A stretch of 64,000 bases of DNA, taken from NCBI RefSeq assembly GCF_001995175.1, contig NZ_MUKN01000004.1, positions 1 through 64,000 on the forward strand, read 5' to 3'. The notes below the pieces were generated by a model. It was not told where the DNA came from and searched no databases. It saw only the letters and a list, made by a program, of their open reading frames with translations. The first letter of the stretch is position 1. Each line of letters opens with the position of its first letter. Both the position numbers and the translations under genes were made by a program. Positions 17,487 to 27,474 of the stretch are shown piece by piece. This DNA comes from Rathayibacter rhapontici. GTDB taxonomy: Bacteria > Actinomycetota > Actinomycetes > Actinomycetales > Microbacteriaceae.

Positions 17487-17496
17487 TCCCGTCTCC

Positions 17497-18144
17497 GTGC
17501 GCGCACTGCTCCTGAGCGGAGAGGGCCGCCACAGCGACCCCTGGCACCCGTTCGGCGAGACCAGCGCCGCCGTCGCGGACCTGCTGACGTCCCGCGGTGA
17601 CCGCGTCGAGGTGCGCGGCGACGTGGAGGAGGCTCTCGCGGAGGAGCTTCGGGGCCTCGTGGTCGTGAACGTCGGCCTCCCCCGTGACGGGCACCCCTCG
17701 CCCGCGTCCCGGCACGCGCGCGACGGACCCGCCCGGCTCCGCGACTCGACGCTCCCGGTCCTGGCCCTGCACGTGTCGTCGACGAGCTTCGTCGACGCGC
17801 CGGAGTGGCCCGAGCTGCTCGGCGGCCGCTGGGTCCCGGACGTCACGATGCACCCGGACTTCGGCGCAGCGCGGGTCCGGGTGCGCGGCGATCGGCCGGT
17901 CGTGCGGGACCTGTCGGATTTCGAGGTCCAGGACGAGCGCTACTCCTGGCTCGAGGTCGCGGACGGCGCAGAGGTGCTGGCCGTGCACGAGCACGACGGA
18001 GTGGAGCATCCGCTGGCCTGGGCCCTCGAGCGCCCGGGCGGCGGACGCACCGTCTACGACGCCCTCGGCCACACCGCGGAGTCGTACCGGTCGCCGGGGC
18101 ACCGCGCGCTGCTGGCCGCGGCACTCGACTGGCTCGGGGCCTAG
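17497..18144 (+). CDS. ThuA-like domain protein
   Basis: Class I glutamine-amidotransferase-like fold protein of 215 residues related to ThuA of trehalose/sugar metabolism in rhizobia. Features: MRALLLSGEGRHSDPWHPF at the N-terminus, a long middle with VLALHVSSTSFVDAPEWPEL, DVTMHPDF, and the family end in which a substrate-binding His lies within GRTVYDALGHTAESYRSPGH. The GTG start has no strong ribosome site and may depend on translation of the small upstream gene. The 3' end overlaps by four bases with the convergent DUF429 gene. The sugar substrate is unknown. Confidence 0.8.
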   Translation: MRALLLSGEGRHSDPWHPFGETSAAVADLLTSRGDRVEVRGDVEEALAEELRGLVVVNVGLPRDGHPSPASRHARDGPARLRDSTLPVLALHVSSTSFVDAPEWPELLGGRWVPDVTMHPDFGAARVRVRGDRPVVRDLSDFEVQDERYSWLEVADGAEVLAVHEHDGVEHPLAWALERPGGGRTVYDALGHTAESYRSPGHRALLAAALDWLGA

Positions 18145-18905
18145 ACCAGGTCCTCGAGGGCACCGGTCGGCAGCGCGATCCAGCCCTCCGCCCGGGCGGC
18201 CTCGCGGTGCTCCGGAGGGATCGGCAGGGTCGCGCCGAGCGCGTGGGCCCGCGCGTTCAGCGCTGCGACGACGGCGTCGAGCGCGTCGTTCGACCGGGCC
18301 ATGAGCGCGAACGCGTCCGCCGGCCCCTCGAGCCACGGCGCCGCGCGACGCAGGGCGGCGACAGCGGCCGGCACGGCCTCGGGGCGGGTCTTGTAGCCGG
18401 TGGTGTCGATCCGCCAGTGGCGCAGCGCCGCCGCCGGGTAGACCTCGACGAGGCGCCCGCCTCCCGAGCGGTCGACCTCCTCCCCGTCCGTCTCGAAGGC
18501 CTCGAGCAGCTCGGCGCAGCGCATCGCCGTCATGCCCAGGCGGTCGGTCGAGACGCTCAGCGGCCAGCGCCCGGTCGCCTCGCGCGCGGCGCGGTCGGTC
18601 TCGCGGTAAGCGAGCCGACGACGCCAGTCGCGACCGGCCAGGGTGCGCGGAGCGACCTCGCGCCGCGTGTGCGCCTGCACGAACGCGGCGAACTCGAGCG
18701 GCCAGCCGAACGCGCAGTCGATGCCGACCGCTCGCGCTCCCCGCGAGAGCTCGACGATGTCGGCGTCGGAGGAGTCGAGCGCCACGGCACGGACGACTGC
18801 GCGTCCCTCCGCCCACTCCACAGCGGCCCGGGCGGTGCGGGCGGGCTCCGCCGCCAGGTCGACACCGATCGTGAACACCTCCCGAGGGTAGGGCCTGGGG
18901 ACCAC
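18141..18905 (-). CDS. DUF429 family protein (RNase H-like fold)
   Basis: Protein of up to 254 residues with the DUF429 pattern: an N-terminal acidic strand FTIGVDLAAEPARTA, a second acidic strand GARAVGIDCAFGWP, a helical middle, a conserved VEVYPAAALRHW segment and the C-terminal SNDALDAVVAALNARAHALG. The acidic residues in GVD and GID suggest a nuclease-like metal site, but no activity is established for the family. The start is uncertain: ATG 18905 gives the longest form; GTG 18878 is preceded by GGGAGG but too closely. It is convergent with the ThuA gene and divergent from the membrane protein that follows. Confidence 0.75.
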   Translation of the reverse strand: MVPRPYPREVFTIGVDLAAEPARTARAAVEWAEGRAVVRAVALDSSDADIVELSRGARAVGIDCAFGWPLEFAAFVQAHTRREVAPRTLAGRDWRRRLAYRETDRAAREATGRWPLSVSTDRLGMTAMRCAELLEAFETDGEEVDRSGGGRLVEVYPAAALRHWRIDTTGYKTRPEAVPAAVAALRRAAPWLEGPADAFALMARSNDALDAVVAALNARAHALGATLPIPPEHREAARAEGWIALPTGALEDLV

Positions 18906-18986
18906 GATCCCGCGTGCTCACCGGGGCCCGGCCTCGGACGACTAGCCTCGACCCCAGCGGCGCCGCGTCGCCCCCGAAGGAGCGCC

Positions 18987-19607
18987 ATGAGACCCGCCGT
19001 CGCCGTCGTCCGGACCCTCGTCGCCCTCACGGTTCTGACCGCCGTGGCCGCGACCGCCGCCGACACCGCCTCCCGGACCCCGCTGAACCCGTTCAACTTC
19101 TTCGGCTTCTTCACGATCCAGGGCAACATCCTGCTCGCGGTGGTCCTGCTGATCACCGCCGGACTCTCGCTGGCGCGGCGACCCCAGGGCTCGGGCCTCG
19201 TCCTCGCCCGCGGGGCGGCCACCGGCTACATCGCCATCGTCGGAGTCGTCTACAACCTGCTGCTCGCGGGACTTGCGGGCGGCGTCACGCTCCCCTGGGC
19301 GAACACGGTGATGCACGTGCTGTTCCCGCTCTACGGAGTGCTCGACTGGCTGCTGATCGGCGATCGGCCGCCGCTCCCCTGGCGCCGCCTCTGGGTCGTG
19401 GTCGTGTATCCGATCGTCTGGCTCGTCGTCGTGCTCGTGCGCGGCGCGACGGACGGCTGGGTCCCGTACCCCTTCCTGGACCCGGCGAACGGCTACGCCT
19501 CGGTGGCCGCCTACGTCGCGGCGATCGCGCTCGCGTTCGTGCTCGCTGGCGCGCTGGCCTGGGCGATCAGTCGCGTGCAGGTGCTCCGGATCCGCGGGGC
19601 GCGCTGA
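18987..19607 (+). CDS. Pr6Pr family membrane protein
   Basis: Integral membrane protein of 206 residues with six predicted transmembrane helices (about 8-28, 45-65, 78-100, 108-125, 140-160, 180-202). The NPFNFFGFFTIQGN segment after helix 1 and the HVLFPLYGVLDWLLI segment are family hallmarks. Function is unknown; the family is distantly related to intramembrane FAR-17a/AIG1-like hydrolase folds. The ATG at 18987 has GAAGGAG upstream. It is monocistronic. Confidence 0.8.
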   Translation: MRPAVAVVRTLVALTVLTAVAATAADTASRTPLNPFNFFGFFTIQGNILLAVVLLITAGLSLARRPQGSGLVLARGAATGYIAIVGVVYNLLLAGLAGGVTLPWANTVMHVLFPLYGVLDWLLIGDRPPLPWRRLWVVVVYPIVWLVVVLVRGATDGWVPYPFLDPANGYASVAAYVAAIALAFVLAGALAWAISRVQVLRIRGAR

Positions 19608-19719
19608 GGAAAGTGCATTCCGGCCGTTCTGGGGTCAGGGCCGCATGATGCTTCCGAGGTCCCGGGATCTAGCGTCGACCTCGGCGGCCCCCGTCGCCTC
19701 CTACCGAGAGCGATCCCCC

Positions 19720-20628
19720 ATGCCGCGCCACCTCCTCCCCCGTCCGCCCCGATCCGCCCGCCGGCGCCGCCTCGCCGCCCTCGCCGCCGGCGCCGTCCTC
19801 GCCCTGACCGCCGCCCTCGTGCCGGCGAGCGCCGCCACCGCCGCCACCCCCACGCTCAAGGTCCTCGGGCTCGGCGACTCGATCACGCGCGCCTACGGCA
19901 CCTGCGGCTCGCTCGGCGACTGCCCGAGCAACAACTGGTCGACCGGCACCTCCTCCTCGGTCAACTCCTTCACCGCGCGCCTGCGCGCGGCCAAGCCGGG
20001 CACCACCGTGACCTCGGCCAACTTCGCGAAGACCGGCGACGTCATCGCCCAGGTCCCCTCGCGCATCGCCGCGGCCGCCGCCGCGGGCGTGAAGCCCGAC
20101 GTCGTCACGCTGCTCATCGGCGGCAACGACCTCTGCTCACCGGACAACCGGGTCGCCGCCGACGGCTACACGATGACGCCCGCCTCGGCCTTCAGCGCCT
20201 CCGCGACCACCGCGATCTCGACGATCCGCACCACCTGGCCGACCGCGAGGATCGTGCTGTCGTCGATGCCGAACGTGGCGTCGGAGTGGTCGGTCGTCCG
20301 CAGCGGAGTCGGAGCGGTCGTGTGGTCCTCGGCCAAGCTCTGCCGCACCACCCGCGGCGTGAGCTCGACGGGAGCGCGCCTGAGCACGACGGCCGCCGCA
20401 GCCTCGGCCGCCGCGGCCAAGACCCGGACGGCGCAGTACAACACCGCGCTCAAGAACGCGTGCGCGGCCGCCGGACCGCTCTGCGACTACGACGGAGGCG
20501 CGCTGACCGCCACGCCCGTCACCAGCTCGCTGATCGGCAAGGTCGACTACTTCCACCCCAGCGTGGCCGGTCAGGCGAAGATCGCCTCGATCCAGTGGAA
20601 CGCGTCGAACTTCGCGACCACGGGCTGA
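19720..20628 (+). CDS. secreted SGNH/GDSL hydrolase
   Basis: Exported esterase/lipase-like hydrolase of 302 residues. A long Arg-rich signal peptide (about 1-42, cleaved near ASAATAA) precedes block I GLGDSITRAYG with the catalytic Ser, block III IGGNDLCSPDN, and block V VDYFHPSVAGQAK with Asp and His. Six cysteines occur at spacing typical of actinobacterial SGNH lipases (CGSLGDC, and the two later pairs), so disulfides are likely outside the cell. It would act on acyl or acetyl esters, including polysaccharide acetyl groups. The neighbouring genes give no substrate hint. Confidence 0.88.
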   Translation: MPRHLLPRPPRSARRRRLAALAAGAVLALTAALVPASAATAATPTLKVLGLGDSITRAYGTCGSLGDCPSNNWSTGTSSSVNSFTARLRAAKPGTTVTSANFAKTGDVIAQVPSRIAAAAAAGVKPDVVTLLIGGNDLCSPDNRVAADGYTMTPASAFSASATTAISTIRTTWPTARIVLSSMPNVASEWSVVRSGVGAVVWSSAKLCRTTRGVSSTGARLSTTAAAASAAAAKTRTAQYNTALKNACAAAGPLCDYDGGALTATPVTSSLIGKVDYFHPSVAGQAKIASIQWNASNFATTG

Positions 20629-20638
20629 GCGCTCCCGC

Positions 20639-21022
20639 TCAGACGTCGTGCGGGCGCTCGCCCTCGAGCCGGCGCCGCTGCTCCTCGGCGAGCCGCGCGT
20701 AGTGCGCCTCCTCGCGCTCGAGATCCGCGAGCTGCTCCTCCGTCGACTTCTGCGGAGGCCGCACGACGATCGTCTGCGGGGCGGCGGGCCGACGGCGCTG
20801 CCGCGGCGCACGGCCGCCGGGGACGAACGAGCCGCCCTCCGGGCGCTTCCACTCGTGGCCGAGCAGGAACCAGATCGTGACCCCGATCAGCGGGATGAAC
20901 ACGATCAGCAGGATCCAGGCGATCTTGGGCAGGTTGCGGACCACGTTGTCCGGCTGGCGCACGACGTCCACGAGCGCCAGGACCATCAGCACGACGGTCA
21001 GAAGCGAGAAGAGAAACCCCAT
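20639..21022 (-). CDS. PLDc_N domain membrane protein
   Basis: Small membrane protein of 127 residues. Two hydrophobic helices (about 2-20 and 32-53) contain the phospholipase D N-terminal-like signature NLPKIAWILLIVFIPLIGVT and IWFLLG. The cytoplasmic tail is basic then coiled (TEEQLADLEREEAHYARLAE), similar to SHOCT-type tails. These proteins are usually annotated only by domain; a role at the membrane in stress or phospholipid turnover is possible. The 3' end faces the lipase gene with 10 bp between stops. Confidence 0.8.
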   Translation of the reverse strand: MGFLFSLLTVVLMVLALVDVVRQPDNVVRNLPKIAWILLIVFIPLIGVTIWFLLGHEWKRPEGGSFVPGGRAPRQRRRPAAPQTIVVRPPQKSTEEQLADLEREEAHYARLAEEQRRRLEGERPHDV

Positions 21023-21091
21023 GCTGAGAGGGTACGTGCCCGAGCGGTGGGGGCCACCGGTTCCGCAGCCTGTACGTGGCACGATCGGAGG

Positions 21092-21484
21092 ATGAGCGAG
21101 CCCCGAGACCGCCCGAGCACCCGTCGCCGCCTCACTCCGCGGCGGTTCGTGGCCCTCGCGGCGGGTGCCGTCGCGCTCGTGGGGCTCGCGCTCCTGGCGC
21201 TCGTGCCCCTGCAGTACGCGACGCTCGCCCGTGCGGGGTTCGACTCCGCGTGCCGGGCGAGCGTGGGGCGCGTGCCCGCGGAGGAGGGGGAGCTGCTGCG
21301 CGGTGCGTGGTCGTGGTGGCCGCTCGGCACGTCGTGCGAGTGGACGCTGCTCGACGGCTCGGTGATCGAGGTCCTGCCGGACTGGTCGACGACGGCCGTC
21401 GCGATCACGGGGGCGGCGCTGCTCGTGATCGGGATCGCGGGCGCGACGACCGCACTGCTCGTGCGACGCCGCACCCGCGGCTGA
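21092..21484 (+). CDS. small membrane protein, two TM segments
   Basis: A 130-residue protein with a basic N-terminus, a membrane helix at about 20-42, an extracytoplasmic loop containing two cysteines (DSACRASVG and LGTSCEWTLL) that could form a disulfide, and a second helix at about 103-122 followed by an Arg-rich end. No family is recognised. The ATG at 21092 follows GGAGG closely. It is divergent from the PLDc_N gene and convergent with the Gly-rich protein. Confidence 0.65.
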   Translation: MSEPRDRPSTRRRLTPRRFVALAAGAVALVGLALLALVPLQYATLARAGFDSACRASVGRVPAEEGELLRGAWSWWPLGTSCEWTLLDGSVIEVLPDWSTTAVAITGAALLVIGIAGATTALLVRRRTRG

Positions 21485-21487
21485 GGA

Positions 21488-22286
21488 TCAGCGGTCGAAG
21501 AACGATCCCAGGTCGCCGAGGTCGGGCATCTGGAAGTCCGAGACCTGCTCGCCAAGACCGGACACCTGCTCACCGGCGCCGGACACGAAGTCGCCCGCCG
21601 ACCCCGTTATGTCGCCGAACTCGCCCAGATCGCCGAAGCCGGCGAGCCCGTCGAGGTCGACGCCCTGCAGGAGGGAGCCGCCGACGCTGCTGAGCACGGC
21701 GCCGCCGGCGACGGCGGCCAGAAGACCGCCCGCGGCTCCGAGGCCCAGGCCCGCCGCGGCTCCCGCACCGCGCCCGCGAGGGCTCCGCGCGTCCCGGGCT
21801 TCGAGAACATCCGCTTCAGGATCCGGGGTTCTGCGCCTCGCCGCGGGTGGCCGCGCGGGCGAGGTCGTCGGGCGCGGAGGAGCGCGGCTGCTCGTTCGCG
21901 GGCAGCTCGTCGCGCAGTCGTGCCTCGACCTGCGAGCGCTGCTCGGGCGTCAGCTTCGCGAACGCGTCGCGGTGCACCTGCTCGAGCTGCTCGGGGTCGG
22001 CCGTGCGGAGGAGGTAGTCGTAGCGGGCGATGGCGGCGCGGTCCTCCGCCGTGACCGCGGGCCGACCGGGGCGGGCGTCCTGCGGGCGCCCGGAGGGACG
22101 TTGCTGGGGAGCGCCGTGCTGCGGCGCCGGCCGGGAGTCGCCGGTCACCTTGTCGGCGGCGGTGCGGACCAAATCGCGCCAGTCCGTCCCTCCGCTCGGG
22201 GACGCGGGGCGCGCGGAGGAGCTCGACGAGCTCTTCGAGTCGAGCGCCTTCGACGCCATGCTGAGGATGCGCTTGAGAGTGCTCAC
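21488..22286 (-). CDS. uncharacterised protein with Gly-rich C-terminus (two frame breaks as read)
   Basis: About 266 residues if repaired. The N-terminal part (MSTLKRILSMASKALD, then WRDLVRTAADKVTGD and AIARYDYLLRTADPEQLEQV with KLTPEQRSQVEARLRDELP) is a helical cytosolic region. The C-terminal part is a Gly/Ala hydrophobic stretch and a repeated GLGEQVSDF/GAGEQVSGL/DLGDLGSFF tail. The three pieces lie in three frames: breaks near 21823 (between EAQNPG and ILKRMFSKPGTRGALAG) and near 21773 (before RGAGAAAGLGLGAAGG). Each break is a one-base loss. The function is unknown; similar architectures are common in Microbacteriaceae. Confidence 0.7.
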
Positions 22287-22459
22287 AGAAGACCTTCCGT
22301 CGGGTGTCAGCGTCGATCATCCCCGGGCCGCCTGGACGAAGGCCCATCGAATGCTCTCGACGAGCCCGGAATCGCGCATCCCGTCCCTCGCGGCCGAACG
22401 GTCGGATCGCGCGGTCGACCGGTCGGGTGCAGCACGCGGCACCGCGCCATGCTTCCCTC

Positions 22460-23648
22460 ATGACCTCGACCGCGTCCGTCCCCGTCGTCCGCCCCGAGCC
22501 GACGGCGGAGCGGCTCCCCTACGTCCCCCTCGTCGTGCTGATGCTCCTCAGCTTCCTGCTCGTCACGGCCGAGTTCCTGCCCAACGGGGTGCTCACCGAG
22601 ATGGCCGCCGGTCTCGGCGTCACCGCGGGACAGGCCGGGCAGACGGTCACCGTCACGGCGTTCGTGGGCCTCCTCGTCGCCCCGACCATCGGCCTGATCG
22701 TCCCGGGGCTCGATCGCCGCACCCTCCTGGTCTGGACCGCCGTCGCGGCAGGAGCGTCGAGCGTGCTCGCCGCCCTCGCGCCGACCCTCCCCCTGGTCCT
22801 CCTCTCGCGGATCCTGCTCGGAGCGGCCATCAGCGCGTTCTGGTCGATGTCGATCACGGTCGTCGCCCGCGTCGCGGGACCGGAGCGGGTCGGTCGGGCG
22901 ACCATGTTCACCAGCGCCGGCCTGTCGCTCGCGACGGTCGCGGGAGTGCCGCTCGGCGTGATCCTGAGCGAGCTGATCGACTGGCGCGCGGCGTTCGTCG
23001 TCATCGGCGCGCTCACCGCCCTGCTCGCCCTGCCGCTGCGGCTCCTCCTGCCTCGCGTGCCCGCCGCGGCGTCCGCGGGCCTCGGCGTCCTCCTCGACAC
23101 CGTGCGCCGCCCGGGCGTCACCCAGGGCTTCGCGGGCCACGTCCTCGTCGTCCTCGGCCACTTCCTCGCGTACACGTACATCCGCCTCGCTCTCGAGCGC
23201 ACCGACGCGACGCGGCCACCGTCGTCGGCCTGCTGGCGCTCTTCGGCGTCGGCGGGCTGCTCGGCAACCTCGTGATCGGCTCCGTCATCGACCGCACCTT
23301 CGCGGTGTTCGGGGTCGTGGCGCCCGTGGCCATCGCGATCGCCGTCGGAGGCGTGCTGCTGCTCCCCGGCTCCGTCGTCGCGATCGCGGTGGCGGTGGGC
23401 GTGTGGGGCTTCTTCTTCGCCTCGTGGCTGATCATCGTGAACGCTGGGTGGGCCACCGGATGACCGACCGGCTCGAGGCCGGCGGCAGCCTGGTCGTCGT
23501 CGGATTCCAGGCCGCGATCGTCGTTGCGGCGGGCCTGGGCGGAGTCCTCGTCGACTCGGTCGGGATCGAGGCCGACTACGCGATCGGCGCGGTGCTGCTC
23601 CTCGTCGGCGCCGCCCTCTTCGGCTCGGCGGCCCGGCGCCGCGCGTGA
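22460..23648 (+). CDS. MFS transporter, DHA1-type exporter (two frame breaks as read)
   Basis: Drug:proton antiporter-like permease of about 396 residues and 12 membrane helices. The N-terminal half has LLVTAEFLPNGVLTEMAAGL, typical of sugar-efflux/AraJ/PbuE-type transporters, and the motif-A-like loop PGLDRRTLLV. Breaks at 23208 (after GACGC; ALERTDA then DAATVVGLLALFGVGG) and at 23443 (after AACGC; IIVN then WVGHRMTDRLEAGGS) are both single-base losses. The second half carries GNLVIGSVIDRTF. It is followed convergently by the AraC regulator gene, a plausible local controller. Confidence 0.82.
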
Positions 23649-23661
23649 CGGTTCCGGACCC

Positions 23662-24537
23662 TCAGGCCGCGCTCCGCGTCGTCCGCCACAGCGACGGCAC
23701 GACACCGGCGTGCCGACGGAACGCCCGGCTGAACCCGTCGTCCGAGGAGTAGCCCAGCGCGCGGGCGGCCTCGGACACCGTCCGCCCCTCCTCGAGCAGC
23801 TCCTTCGCCCGCCGCATGCGCACCTCGGCGACGTACCCGGCCGGGGTCCGCCCGAACGCCGCCCGGAACCGCTCGGTCAGCACCGTGCGCGACATCGCCC
23901 CGGCACTCGCCAGCCGATCGACGGTCCACTCCCGGCCGGGGTCGTCGGCGACGGCCGCCGCGACCCGGTCCAGGTGCACGTCGCCCGTGAGCGGACGCCG
24001 TCCACCGTCCTCACCGGACGCCCAGGCCCGCACGACGGAGAGCAGCACCGTCCGCACCATCAGCCGGCAGATCACGGGATCGCCCGAGCGCGCCGATCCG
24101 CCCCGCGGCGGGCCGAGCTGCGCCGCCAGCGCGGCCGCGGCGGGCTCGAGCCGGGCGAAGCCGGGGGCGAGCACCAGTCCCGGCAGCGGCCGGAGGCACG
24201 CCTCGGGCTCGAGCCGCACCTCGACGACCATCAGCCCGGCGCCCGAGGTCGACACGAGCGTCGCCGACCGCCGCCCGAACGCCAGCAGCGCGTCGCCGGC
24301 CAGCAGCGTGCGCGGCAGCGGGGCCGCCACCGCGTCGCCCGCCGCGAGGTCGAGCTCGCAGGCCGTCCCGGCCGGAGCGAGGGCCGTCAGCTCGCCGTCG
24401 ACGACGTAGACGAGCACGACGACGCCCTCGTGGAGCACGAGCCGCTCCCCCGGCGCGAGCCTCCGCCGCCGGAGCTCGCCGAGCGTCACGTCCAGTGAGG
24501 AGAGGACGTCCTCGAGCACTGCGGGGTCGATCGTCAT
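23662..24537 (-). CDS. AraC family regulator with cupin-like N-terminus
   Basis: Transcriptional activator of 291 residues. The C-terminal double HTH is clear (about 190-285: DRVAAAVADDPGREWTVDRL, AGYVAEVRMRRAKELLEEGR, ARALGYSSDDGFSRAFRRH). The N-terminus (about 1-120) is a cupin-type effector domain (LAPGERLVLHEGVVVLVYVV). This AraC subgroup (cupin_6-like) often regulates adjacent efflux or redox genes, so the MFS exporter that converges on it is a candidate target. Start ATG 24537 gives the full domain. Confidence 0.87.
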   Translation of the reverse strand: MTIDPAVLEDVLSSLDVTLGELRRRRLAPGERLVLHEGVVVLVYVVDGELTALAPAGTACELDLAAGDAVAAPLPRTLLAGDALLAFGRRSATLVSTSGAGLMVVEVRLEPEACLRPLPGLVLAPGFARLEPAAAALAAQLGPPRGGSARSGDPVICRLMVRTVLLSVVRAWASGEDGGRRPLTGDVHLDRVAAAVADDPGREWTVDRLASAGAMSRTVLTERFRAAFGRTPAGYVAEVRMRRAKELLEEGRTVSEAARALGYSSDDGFSRAFRRHAGVVPSLWRTTRSAA

Positions 24538-24838
24538 TCCCGGAGCAACGCGCGGCGCTGCTGTCCCATTCCTGCGGCGCGGGACGTCGGGTCTCTGGCG
24601 GGATGCGCGCGGCCGGCGTCGCGCCGTGTTCCAGCGGGCGACGTTCACCGGAGCGAGCGCGGGCATGCGGGCTGGTCGTCGCGGAACCGGAATCGAGACG
24701 CACGCCCCGGTCGCCGAGGACACCCCGTGGCCGCCGTCGTGCGCGGATCGCCGCGCGGCGTCAGCGGGTCCCGCCCATCCCGCTCTTGTCGCCGTCGCGT
24801 CGCAGCGGGATGATGACCGCGACGAAGGAGTCGGTCTC
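24538..24838. other. intergenic region, 301 bp, divergent promoters expected
   Basis: Lies between the divergent AraC gene and the secreted protein gene. It contains a GAAGGAG ribosome site just before 24839 and high-GC sequence without a convincing small gene, repeat or hairpin. I see no clear -35/-10 pair. Confidence 0.4.
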
Positions 24839-25854
24839 ATGACGCAGCAGGTTCGTGCGCGGATGCTCACCGCAGCACTGGTCGGAGTAGTGGCGATCGG
24901 AGCCGCCCTCGTGCCGAGCGGTCCAGCGGCAGCGGTGGTCCCGCCTCCCTCGGCCGCCGGCAGCGGCACGACCGGTTCGGTGCAGCTGACTCCCGTCCTG
25001 TCCGCGGGCGAGACCGTCACTCCGATCAGCCTGGGCCTGGGGCGTCCCTCCGTCGTCTTCCAGGGCTATCCGCCCAAGAACGACGGTCACTCGGGCACGA
25101 CCGGAGGCGGCGAGGGCATCGTCGCCCAGGGCCAGGTCGAGATCGCCGGGGACACGCTCCTCCGCGTGGACGTCGAGGCCGGTAGCGACTCTGTCCAGCT
25201 CCGCACCGAGCTGACCTACATCGAGCCCCGCGATCTCGATCCCTGGCACTTCGCGACCATCGAGGGTGCCGGCACGAGCGACCGCTACGACCTCGCGCGG
25301 CCGTTCGACGGCCTGTGGCTGATCGACGTCTACCAGACGTCCGGCCCCGCCGGCGTGCCCGTGGACGTCCGGACGACGACCGCGAAGCCCGAGGCGCCGC
25401 TCACCCTCTCCCCCGCGACCGTGTCCGCAGCGAACCCGACCGTCACCGCGAGCTGGTCGGGCCTCGCGCCCGGTCAGACCTACCTCGCCGGTGTGCTCTG
25501 GGCCGGCGCGAGCACCTCGTCGGTGGTCGAGGTGACCACCGGGACCGGTCAGCCGGTCGCGACCACCACCACGCACGTCTCTCCACGCCCCTCCAGCTCC
25601 CGACGAACTCCACGACGCTCCTCGCCTCCGTCCGGGCGGCCGACGGCAGTGCCGGGCCCGGCGTGCTGTCCCTGAGGATCGACGGAGTCGTGCGGTGGAC
25701 CGGCACAGTGGTCACGGGCGCTCCCGCCATCCGGCTCCCCGTCCCCCGGCTCCCCCTCGGCCTCCACTCCGTCCAGACCGAGTTCCGACCGTCCGACGCG
25801 TCGCTGAAGCCGTCGAAGAGCACCGCACTGCGCCTGGTCTCGCTCGCGAAGTAG
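24839..25854 (+). CDS. secreted protein of unknown function with Ig-like C-terminus (frame broken as read)
   Basis: Exported protein of about 338 residues. Signal peptide at about 1-32 (ALVGVVAIGAALVPSGPAAA). The mature N-terminal domain is beta-rich (SVVFQGYPPKNDGHSGTTGG, VDVEAGSDSVQLRTELTYIE) and resembles a bacterial pre-peptidase C-terminal-like jelly roll; the second part (PTVTASWSGLAPGQTYLAGV) is fibronectin/Ig-like, ending with a second Ig-like stretch. At 25579 one base is lost (GTC-TCTCC): THV continues as LSTPLQLPTNSTTLLASV. Ribosome site GAAGGAG. A long bidirectional terminator follows. Role unknown; perhaps surface adhesion. Confidence 0.7.
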
Positions 25855-25878
25855 GAGCGCCGGCGCGATCCGACCGCG

Positions 25879-25918
25879 CTGACGGAGGCGCCTCCCTCTC
25901 GGAAGGCGCCTCCGTCAG
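25879..25918. terminator. bidirectional terminator between convergent genes
   Basis: A 15-bp perfect stem (CTGACGGAGGCGCCT / AGGCGCCTCCGTCAG) with a 10-base loop sits between the secreted protein gene and the first M1 peptidase gene, which face each other. Confidence 0.85.
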
Positions 25919-25934
25919 TCGCGGCGGCCGGACG

Positions 25935-27340
25935 TCACAGACCCGCGGGCTTCTCCGGAGTGACGAGCCACGCCTTGAAGAAGGCCGACAGATCCTGTCC
26001 CGAGACCTCCTCCGCGAGTTCCTGGAGCTCGGCGGTGCTGACCGTCGAGTAGCGGTTCTCCGATGCCCAGCGCTTCAGGAGGACCGCGAACGCCTCCGCC
26101 CCGATCTCCTCGCGGAGCTCCACGAGCGTCAGCCCACCGCGGGCGTAGACCGGGCCGTCGAACAGTCCGGTCGCCCCCGGGTCCGCCACCGCAGTGGCCC
26201 AGAACGGGTCGTCCGCCGGGATCGCGGCGACCCGCGCCGCGGAGTCCGCGACACTCGTCCCGCCGGAGTGCTCCTCCCAGAGCCACTCCGCATAGGTCGC
26301 GAAGCCCTCGTTCAGCCAGATGTCCGACCAGACGCCCGGAGTGGCGCTGTTGCCGTACCACTGGTGCGCGATCTCGTGAGCGACCGTCGACTCGTCCGCG
26401 CCTCCGGAGTAGAACGAGCGCCCCTGGGTCTCGAGCGCGTAGCCGATCTCCTCGTCGTCGACCACCGCGCCGCCCGATCGGAAGGGGTACGGGCCGAACA
26501 CCGTCGAGAAGTAGTCGATGATGTCGCCCTGCTCCGCCAGTGCGGCCTCGGTCCCCGCCCGGACGTCGCCCGTGATGTCGCGATCGATCGCGTCGACGGT
26601 CACGATGCCGCCACGGGTGGAGCGGACCAGGTCGTAGTCGCCGATGTTCACCATGCGAGGTAGCTCGCCATGGGGCTCGTCTCGACCCAGCTCGACGTGG
26701 TCCAGCCCTTCGAGGTGGTGGGCGACCCCACCGGGACGCCGTTCGCGACCACGGTCCGCCCCTCCGGGACCGTGATGGTGAAGGTGTAGCGGGCCTTGTC
26801 CGCCGGGGAGTCGTTGACGGGGTACCAGGTGGACGCGCCGTTCGGCTCGCTCGCGACGAGTGCGCCGTCGCTGGTCGACCACCAGCCGAACGGAGCGCCG
26901 GTGTTGTCCACCGGATTCCCGGTCGTCCCGGCGTACTCGATGTTCACCAGGGTCGGCACGCCCGTCCTCAGCGAGCGGGCCGGAGTGACGACCAGCTCCG
27001 ATCCCTCCTGCACGAAGGCCGCCGACCGGGTGTTCACCGTGACTTTCGACACCGTCAGCCCCGTCAGGTCGAACGAGAGCGACCGCAGATCCTGAGTGGG
27101 AGCGAGCGTCACGAGCGCGCGCCCGCCGAGGGCGCGGGTGGCCGGGTCGTACTTCAGCACGAGGCTGTAGCTCAGGGCGTCGAACCCCGTGCTGCCGAGG
27201 CCGGGGAAGTACGGGTCCCCCGCACTGGTGCCGCCGTCGACGGCGCGCGCCGTCGACGAGGGCGCCGCGACGGCGGCGGGAGCGAGGAGGAGCGAGGACA
27301 CGACCAGCGCGCCGAGCGCGTGGGCTGCACGGAGTCTCAT
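25935..27340 (-). CDS. secreted M1 family metallopeptidase, copy 1 (frame broken as read)
   Basis: Extracellular zinc aminopeptidase-type protein, 468 residues when repaired. Signal peptide about 1-28. The gluzincin site HEIAHQW (first two His and catalytic Glu) plus [12 protein letters not shown] (third ligand Glu, 18 residues on) is near residues 305-330. The N-terminal beta domain has [20 protein letters not shown]. It is shorter than classical aminopeptidase N because the C-terminal superhelix is missing. At 26654 one base is lost: SPMASYLA runs into a stop while [10 protein letters not shown] continues in the next frame; the paralog at 39147-40552 is intact at this point. It ends at the terminator shared with the upstream neighbour. 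Confidence 0.86.
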
Positions 27341-27474
27341 GAGCCGACGGTACCCAGTGCAGATTTCCGGCCTGTTACTCCGGCAGCCGCGACGACGCCC
27401 CACAGGGAGCACGCGGATCGAGGAGGAGGTGCGAACCGCGCCGCGTCGACGGTCCGGCCAGGCACGACCCGTCG